From positions 277 through 18,499 of the forward strand of contig JALQZL010000015.1 of the NCBI GenBank assembly GCA_023258355.1: 18,223 nucleotides of DNA, read 5' to 3'. Below are positions 14,263 to 18,223 of this stretch, piece after piece. The translations under genes were made by a program, and so were the position numbers. Origin of the DNA: Wenzhouxiangellaceae bacterium. Its GTDB lineage: Bacteria; Pseudomonadota; Gammaproteobacteria; Xanthomonadales; Wenzhouxiangellaceae. The notes beneath the pieces were generated by a model. That model was not told where the DNA came from. It did no database searches and worked only from the letters and a program-made list of their open reading frames with translations. Numbering within the stretch: position 1 is the stretch's first letter; the number at the start of each line of letters is the position of its first letter.

Positions 14263-16059
14263 TTACCGGTTCATCAGTCGTGCGATCACAGGCACGGGTG
14301 CCGAACCATAACTTAAAAATTCATTGTGCCAATCACGCAGGTTGAACTCATCGCCGAGGTTAGCTTTCATCTGCTCTCGAAGCGCATAAATCTCAGCATA
14401 GCCTGTGTAATAGGAAGTTAGCTGAACTTGCGACAATGTGGCACGCCGCCACTTTTGTGTCGCCTCAGAGGTCTCCTGAAACGCCTCATTTTGAAGCATG
14501 GCAATGATTTCATCACGACCGCGGCCCAATACTTGGACTTCATAGTCCAAAATTGCATTGTGTACAACGCGAAGTAGCCATTTTCCATGCATCAGCCAGA
14601 GCTCTGGCTCATGGTCGCCCCACCCTTCCTCAAGCATCATGCGCTCCGAGTAAACTGCCCAACCCTCTATCATGGCGCCATTGCCAAAAAGACTCTTCAC
14701 CAAACTAGGTGAGAGGTTTGAGTGAAGCAGCTGGGTGTAGTGTCCGGGAATAGCTTCATGAATGTTTAAGATCTGCAAAATCCAGTGGTTATATTCACGC
14801 AGATAACTCGCGGCAGCTTCAGGCCCATAATGCTCCAAAGGTGTGATGTTGTAGTAAGTTTCAGCACCTGGGTTAAAAGGGCCAGGTGAGCTAACGGAGG
14901 CAATGGCACCCGTGCCGCGCATATAAAGCGGTGTCTCTCGGACAACGAGAGGCTTTTCGGGATCTTGGAACAAGAGATCGTTTTCCCGAACAAACTCAGC
15001 CAGCAGGGGTATCTGCCGACGGATCTCTGGCACAAAGTCTTCTAAAGCCACATGCTGGTCTGATAAATGATCGATAAGCATGCCAATACGCTCAAACCGA
15101 TCTTGTGGAATTGAGGTGTCAGAAAAGTATTTTGGCCAAAGATCAATGGTGATCTCATCCATCTCTATCAATAACTGCTCTTTCTCATTTAACGCGCGTT
15201 CATAGAGCGCTCGTGCTGTAAATTGAGATTGAATGTCATAGGCAAATTTTTTCTCATACAGTGCCTCACCAATTCTAAAAGACCGGACATCATCACGACC
15301 AGCCCATTGCTCGGATAGTGTCGCTAGGTAGTCAATCCAACCTTTGATCGCTGCCGTCGCTGCTGTGTGGTACTGCTCAAATTCAGCTTTTTCGGTTGCA
15401 CTGAGTTCAGAAGCCCGCGCGCGTTCAATCAAAGCGTCGTTGAGGACACTGAACGCACCATTGCTCTGCACAATGGCCAAGTCCAGATGCTCGGTGGTTG
15501 GTCGATCGATATTTTGACGGGCTGCCTCATAATACGCAGGCACGCTCTCGAGACGTGACATCACCAGTCTCAAGCGGTCTTCTACAGGGGCAAAGTCAGT
15601 ATTCAACAGCACGGCAATTGTGCGGGCTGGGTTGTAGCTTGCCGGGTTCCACTGCCAACTTCTGAAGTCTTGTTGGTACCACAGACGTGCATTCAGAGTA
15701 TTTTCCAAAAGCGCATAATCCGACTGCTGAGCATCAGTTAAGTCAGCAGGATCAAAAACCTGAAGTGCTTCGAGCCATGTGGTTAAGAAATCAAGATTAC
15801 TGGCACGTTGAGCCGGCGTTGGCAATGTCATTGTCCCCGCATTCTCATAGCGGCCCTGATAAATCGCCCACTCAGGGCTATGTGCCAACATAGCCTCAAT
15901 GAACTCCTGACTAAAGTTGTCAAAGGCTACTTGTGTTTCAGTTGCGCTTGACGCCGGCTCGGTGACCATGGATGGTTGCGAGGACTGATCAGATTGGCAA
16001 GCGACCAAGAACAATGCGGAAACTAGCAAAAGGAATGTGGGGCGAAGATAGTTCATCAC
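14263..16059 (-). CDS. DUF885 family lipoprotein, putative zinc metallopeptidase
   Basis: The 598-residue product belongs to the DUF885 family, whose members are predicted metalloproteases of unknown substrate. The N-terminus is a lipoprotein signal (LVAC, Cys21) followed by a Ser/Gln-rich linker, so the protein is probably anchored in the envelope and faces the periplasm. Near the C-terminus it carries the family signature 'HEAIPGHYTQ' (His434, Glu435, His440), then 'EGWAVYSERMMLEEGWG', which supply the expected zinc ligands and general base. The rest is largely helical. Translation starts at GTG 16059, eight bases after AGGAG (16068-16072), or at the next codon, ATG 16056; the choice changes one residue. 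The gene is convergent with the epimerase and divergent from the SYLF lipoprotein gene, so it is probably a single-gene unit. Family assignment is firm; substrate is unknown. Confidence 0.88.
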   Translation of the reverse strand: MMNYLRPTFLLLVSALFLVACQSDQSSQPSMVTEPASSATETQVAFDNFSQEFIEAMLAHSPEWAIYQGRYENAGTMTLPTPAQRASNLDFLTTWLEALQVFDPADLTDAQQSDYALLENTLNARLWYQQDFRSWQWNPASYNPARTIAVLLNTDFAPVEDRLRLVMSRLESVPAYYEAARQNIDRPTTEHLDLAIVQSNGAFSVLNDALIERARASELSATEKAEFEQYHTAATAAIKGWIDYLATLSEQWAGRDDVRSFRIGEALYEKKFAYDIQSQFTARALYERALNEKEQLLIEMDEITIDLWPKYFSDTSIPQDRFERIGMLIDHLSDQHVALEDFVPEIRRQIPLLAEFVRENDLLFQDPEKPLVVRETPLYMRGTGAIASVSSPGPFNPGAETYYNITPLEHYGPEAAASYLREYNHWILQILNIHEAIPGHYTQLLHSNLSPSLVKSLFGNGAMIEGWAVYSERMMLEEGWGDHEPELWLMHGKWLLRVVHNAILDYEVQVLGRGRDEIIAMLQNEAFQETSEATQKWRRATLSQVQLTSYYTGYAEIYALREQMKANLGDEFNLRDWHNEFLSYGSAPVPVIARLMNR

Positions 16060-16125
16060 AGCGACGACTCCTGACGTGTCTGGTTTGAATACTTAAATGC
16101 TACCTTAACCGATCATTTGATACCA

Positions 16126-16153
16126 GAACTTCGATAGAGTGCTAAACTTCTAA
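16126..16153 (+). promoter_or_regulatory. Sigma-E (RpoE)-like promoter for the SYLF lipoprotein gene
   Basis: GAACTT (16126-16131), a 17-base spacer and TCTAA (16149-16153) match the known sigma-E consensus (GAACTT, 16-17 bases, TCTGA or TCTAA). The predicted transcription start near 16160 leaves a short leader with GGGGAG (16164-16169) eight bases before the ATG at 16178. An overlapping sigma-70-like reading (TTGATA at 16117-16122) has no good -10 at the right distance. The location before an envelope lipoprotein gene fits an envelope-stress regulon. The match is by eye. Confidence 0.5.
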
Positions 16154-16177
16154 CATCGTCAACGGGGAGCAGTTCAG

Positions 16178-16732
16178 ATGACCGATAAATCACGAATCTT
16201 TCTGGGTAGCCTGATAGTGGTCTTGGTGAGCGCCTTAGCTGGCTGCGCCACGTTACCCTCCGAGGACTTAATCGTCCGAGAAGCTGAAGCTAGCCTAGTA
16301 CGTGCCCTGGAGCGAGATCCGGGCATTCAAGCGTGGCTCGATAATGCCTATGGGTATGCCGTTTATCCCGAAATCACCAAGGGCGGGCTGTGGGTCGGCG
16401 GTGGATTCGGTCATGGCGTTGTCTATGAGGAAGGTGAATTGATCGGTCGAACGACTGTTTCTCAAGCAACCATTGGGGCGCAGATTGGCGTGCAATCCTA
16501 CTCTCAACTTATCTTTTTTGCTGATGAGACTGCCTTAAGAACTTTTCAACGTGGGAATTATGAATTCTCAGCCCAGGCGACCGCAGTTGCTGTGGCGACT
16601 GGTGTAGCAAGGACCACAAGCTACGAGTCAGGGGTGGCTGTATTTATTGACACCCGCTCAGGACTGATGGCCGAGGCGAGTATTGGCGGTCAGAAGTTTA
16701 CTTATGAGGCGTTTCTTCCAGAAGACCTTTAG
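16178..16732 (+). CDS. SYLF-domain (Ysc84-like) lipoprotein
   Basis: The 184-residue protein has a lipoprotein signal peptide (LAGC, Cys23). A SYLF/Ysc84 domain follows, seen in 'NAYGYAVYPEITKGGLWVGG', 'GHGVVYEEGELIGRTTVSQA', 'IGAQIGVQSYSQLIFFADE' and 'ASIGGQKFTYEAF'. SYLF domains in eukaryotes bind phosphoinositides. The bacterial lipoproteins are common but of unproven function, with a role at the envelope likely. A strong GGGGAG ribosome-binding site lies eight bases before the ATG, and a sigma-E-like promoter precedes it. The stop codon overlaps the stop of the convergent ABC exporter gene by three bases. Alanine- and glycine-rich strands and the absence of other domains are usual for the family. 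Confidence 0.87.
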   Translation: MTDKSRIFLGSLIVVLVSALAGCATLPSEDLIVREAEASLVRALERDPGIQAWLDNAYGYAVYPEITKGGLWVGGGFGHGVVYEEGELIGRTTVSQATIGAQIGVQSYSQLIFFADETALRTFQRGNYEFSAQATAVAVATGVARTTSYESGVAVFIDTRSGLMAEASIGGQKFTYEAFLPEDL

Positions 16733-18223
16733 AGCTGATCAGTCAAGAACTGTAATTTGGCAAGACGCGCATACAGAGGATTGGTTTCGATCAGCTGATC
16801 ATGACGGCCCTGGGCAATCACACGCCCGCCGTCCACCACCACAATTAAATCAGCTTGACGAACTGTCGCCAATCGATGCGCAATGACTAAGACAGAATGG
16901 TCCTTTCTGATCTCTTGAAGCGCTGCTTGGACGAGCTGCTCACTCTCTGCATCCAGACTGGCGGTTGCTTCATCTAACAGTAAAAGCTGTGGTGTCTTGA
17001 CCAAAGCTCTGGCAATGGCGATCCGCTGCCGCTGGCCACCAGATAATCGCATGCCTCGCTCACCGAGCTCAGTGTCGAACCCTGATGCCCAGGCCTCAAT
17101 AAACTCTTTGGCATGAGCCATATCGGCGGCCTTTGCAATGGCCGTCGCATCGGGGCTATCTAGACCGTAACCTAAGTTGTGTGTTGCCGTGCCTGAGAAG
17201 ATAGCCACCTCTTGTGGCACATAGCCAATCGACTCACGTAAGGCCCGAAGGTCAGCTTCTTTTAAATCAACCCCACCCACCTCAATTGAGCCGGCATCGG
17301 GGTCATAAAAGCGAAGAATGAGTTGGAAGATCGTGGATTTACCAGCACCAGAGGGGCCTACCAAGGCGACTGTTTGGCCCGGCTCAACACGAAAACTCAC
17401 GTCATTTAGGACAGGCGCTTCTGGCCGCGTTGGATAGGCGAAGCTGACATTTTTAAATTCAACAGCGACTGGGCCCTTAGGGAGGCTTATTGGGTTCGCT
17501 GGGCTAGTTATCGTTGGTGTCACCGCCAATAGCTCAGCAAGCCGTTCAGTGGCGCCCGCGGCACGTTGTAATTGGGTCCAAATCTCACTCAAACTTGCGG
17601 TCGAGCCAGCAGCAATCGCTGCATATAGAACAAATTGCCCAAGCTGACCCGGGGTCATCGCCTCAGTCAAGACAGCGCGAGCACCGAGCCACAGCACAAA
17701 TGTGATCACACCAAAAGTCATCAATATGACCAAGACAATCATTAATGTGCTGGCCGCAATACGCTTTTTAGCGGCTTCTAAGGCAGCCTCCACGATATCG
17801 GAAAATCGATTATTCTCTCTGAATTCCTGCGCGAAGGCCTGCACTGTTTGGATCGCATTGATTGACTCATCGCCAGCCGCACTGATATCTGCAATCCGAT
17901 CTTGTGACTCCCGAGACAAGCGTCGAACCCAACGCCCGATAATCCCCACTGGAATGATCATCAGTAAAATTAATGCCGCAATTATCAAAGCCAGATTCGG
18001 TGCGGTGATCAATAATGCCAATGAGCTGGCGAAGAGCATGACAGCGTTGCGAATGCCGAAGGAGACTGTAGAACCTACCAAGGTCTCTACTAGCGTTGTG
18101 TCTGTATTCAAGCGTGACAACACTTCTCCTGTTTTGGTTTTTGCAAAGAACTCAGGAGACATCAGTAAAATACGGCCATAAATCGCTTTGCGAATATCCG
18201 CAACAACACGCTGACCGAGCCAG
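16729..18223 (-). CDS. ABC exporter half-transporter (fused permease-ATPase, MsbA-like), partial at N-terminus
   Basis: This is the C-terminal part of an ABCB-type exporter subunit with a transmembrane domain fused to its ATPase. The frame is open to the right edge and is read from there ('WLGQRVVADIRKAIYGRILL', then 'MSPEFFAKTKTGEVLSRLNTD'), so the ATG at 18162 is internal and roughly the first 80-100 residues are missing. At least four membrane helices are visible, followed by the nucleotide-binding domain: Walker A 'GPSGAGKST', Q-loop 'YVPQEVAIF', signature 'LSGGQRQRIAIARAL', Walker B 'LLLLDEATASLDAESE' and H-loop 'IAHRLATV'. The linker 'FAYPTRPEAPVLNDVSF' resembles the MsbA-related exporter group of proteobacteria. 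It would act as a homodimer in the inner membrane. Its substrate (lipid, drug or other) cannot be read from sequence, and neighbours give no hint. Confidence 0.93.
   Translation of the reverse strand, partial: WLGQRVVADIRKAIYGRILLMSPEFFAKTKTGEVLSRLNTDTTLVETLVGSTVSFGIRNAVMLFASSLALLITAPNLALIIAALILLMIIPVGIIGRWVRRLSRESQDRIADISAAGDESINAIQTVQAFAQEFRENNRFSDIVEAALEAAKKRIAASTLMIVLVILMTFGVITFVLWLGARAVLTEAMTPGQLGQFVLYAAIAAGSTASLSEIWTQLQRAAGATERLAELLAVTPTITSPANPISLPKGPVAVEFKNVSFAYPTRPEAPVLNDVSFRVEPGQTVALVGPSGAGKSTIFQLILRFYDPDAGSIEVGGVDLKEADLRALRESIGYVPQEVAIFSGTATHNLGYGLDSPDATAIAKAADMAHAKEFIEAWASGFDTELGERGMRLSGGQRQRIAIARALVKTPQLLLLDEATASLDAESEQLVQAALQEIRKDHSVLVIAHRLATVRQADLIVVVDGGRVIAQGRHDQLIETNPLYARLAKLQFLTDQL

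Overview
The window looks like chromosomal DNA of a gammaproteobacterium, probably a marine or otherwise aquatic one. This rests on the rsmI-lpoA-dolP neighbourhood (lpoA is restricted to gammaproteobacteria), the glyA-nrdR-rib-nusB-thiL-pgpA gene string, a RibB protein carrying a degenerate cyclohydrolase domain, and an AlkB alkane hydroxylase. The genus cannot be fixed from the sequence alone. Coding density is very high, base composition is roughly half G+C throughout, and I see no tRNA, rRNA, transposon, prophage or CRISPR.

Region 1 (1-2780) is an envelope-biogenesis locus. A truncated rsmI (16S rRNA methyltransferase) runs leftward off the window. The lipoprotein genes lpoA and dolP run rightward from it and overlap by four bases. 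They serve peptidoglycan synthesis and outer-membrane integrity.

Region 2 (2743-11085, all minus strand) is a compact string of house-keeping genes. In transcription order they are alkB, glyA, nrdR, ribD, ribE, ribBA (RibBX type), ribH, nusB, thiL and pgpA. From glyA onward the genes are separated by at most 12 bases or overlap, mostly through ATGA or TAATG junctions, so they are very likely one translationally coupled operon. It holds most of riboflavin synthesis (RibD, the RibB domain, RibH, RibE), but GTP cyclohydrolase II activity must come from elsewhere because the C-terminal domain of the RibB protein has lost its zinc ligands. ThiL has an altered active-site motif.

Region 3 (11086-14197, plus strand) starts at a 160-base divergent intergenic region. 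It holds an RfaH-type NusG paralogue, phosphomannomutase ManB and a UDP-glucuronate 4-epimerase, a small set for surface-polysaccharide precursors. RfaH proteins normally help RNA polymerase through long LPS or capsule operons, so the pairing makes functional sense.

Region 4 (14198-18223) holds a DUF885 lipoprotein (minus), a SYLF-domain lipoprotein (plus) with a good sigma-E-like promoter, and the C-terminal five-sixths of an ABC exporter half-transporter (minus) that runs off the right edge.

No dramatic new system is visible. The points most worth a second look are the ThiL active-site change, the RibBX domain, the RfaH-led polysaccharide cluster with an inverted repeat in its leader, the sigma-E-like promoter, and the lpoA-dolP junction that lacks yraN and diaA.
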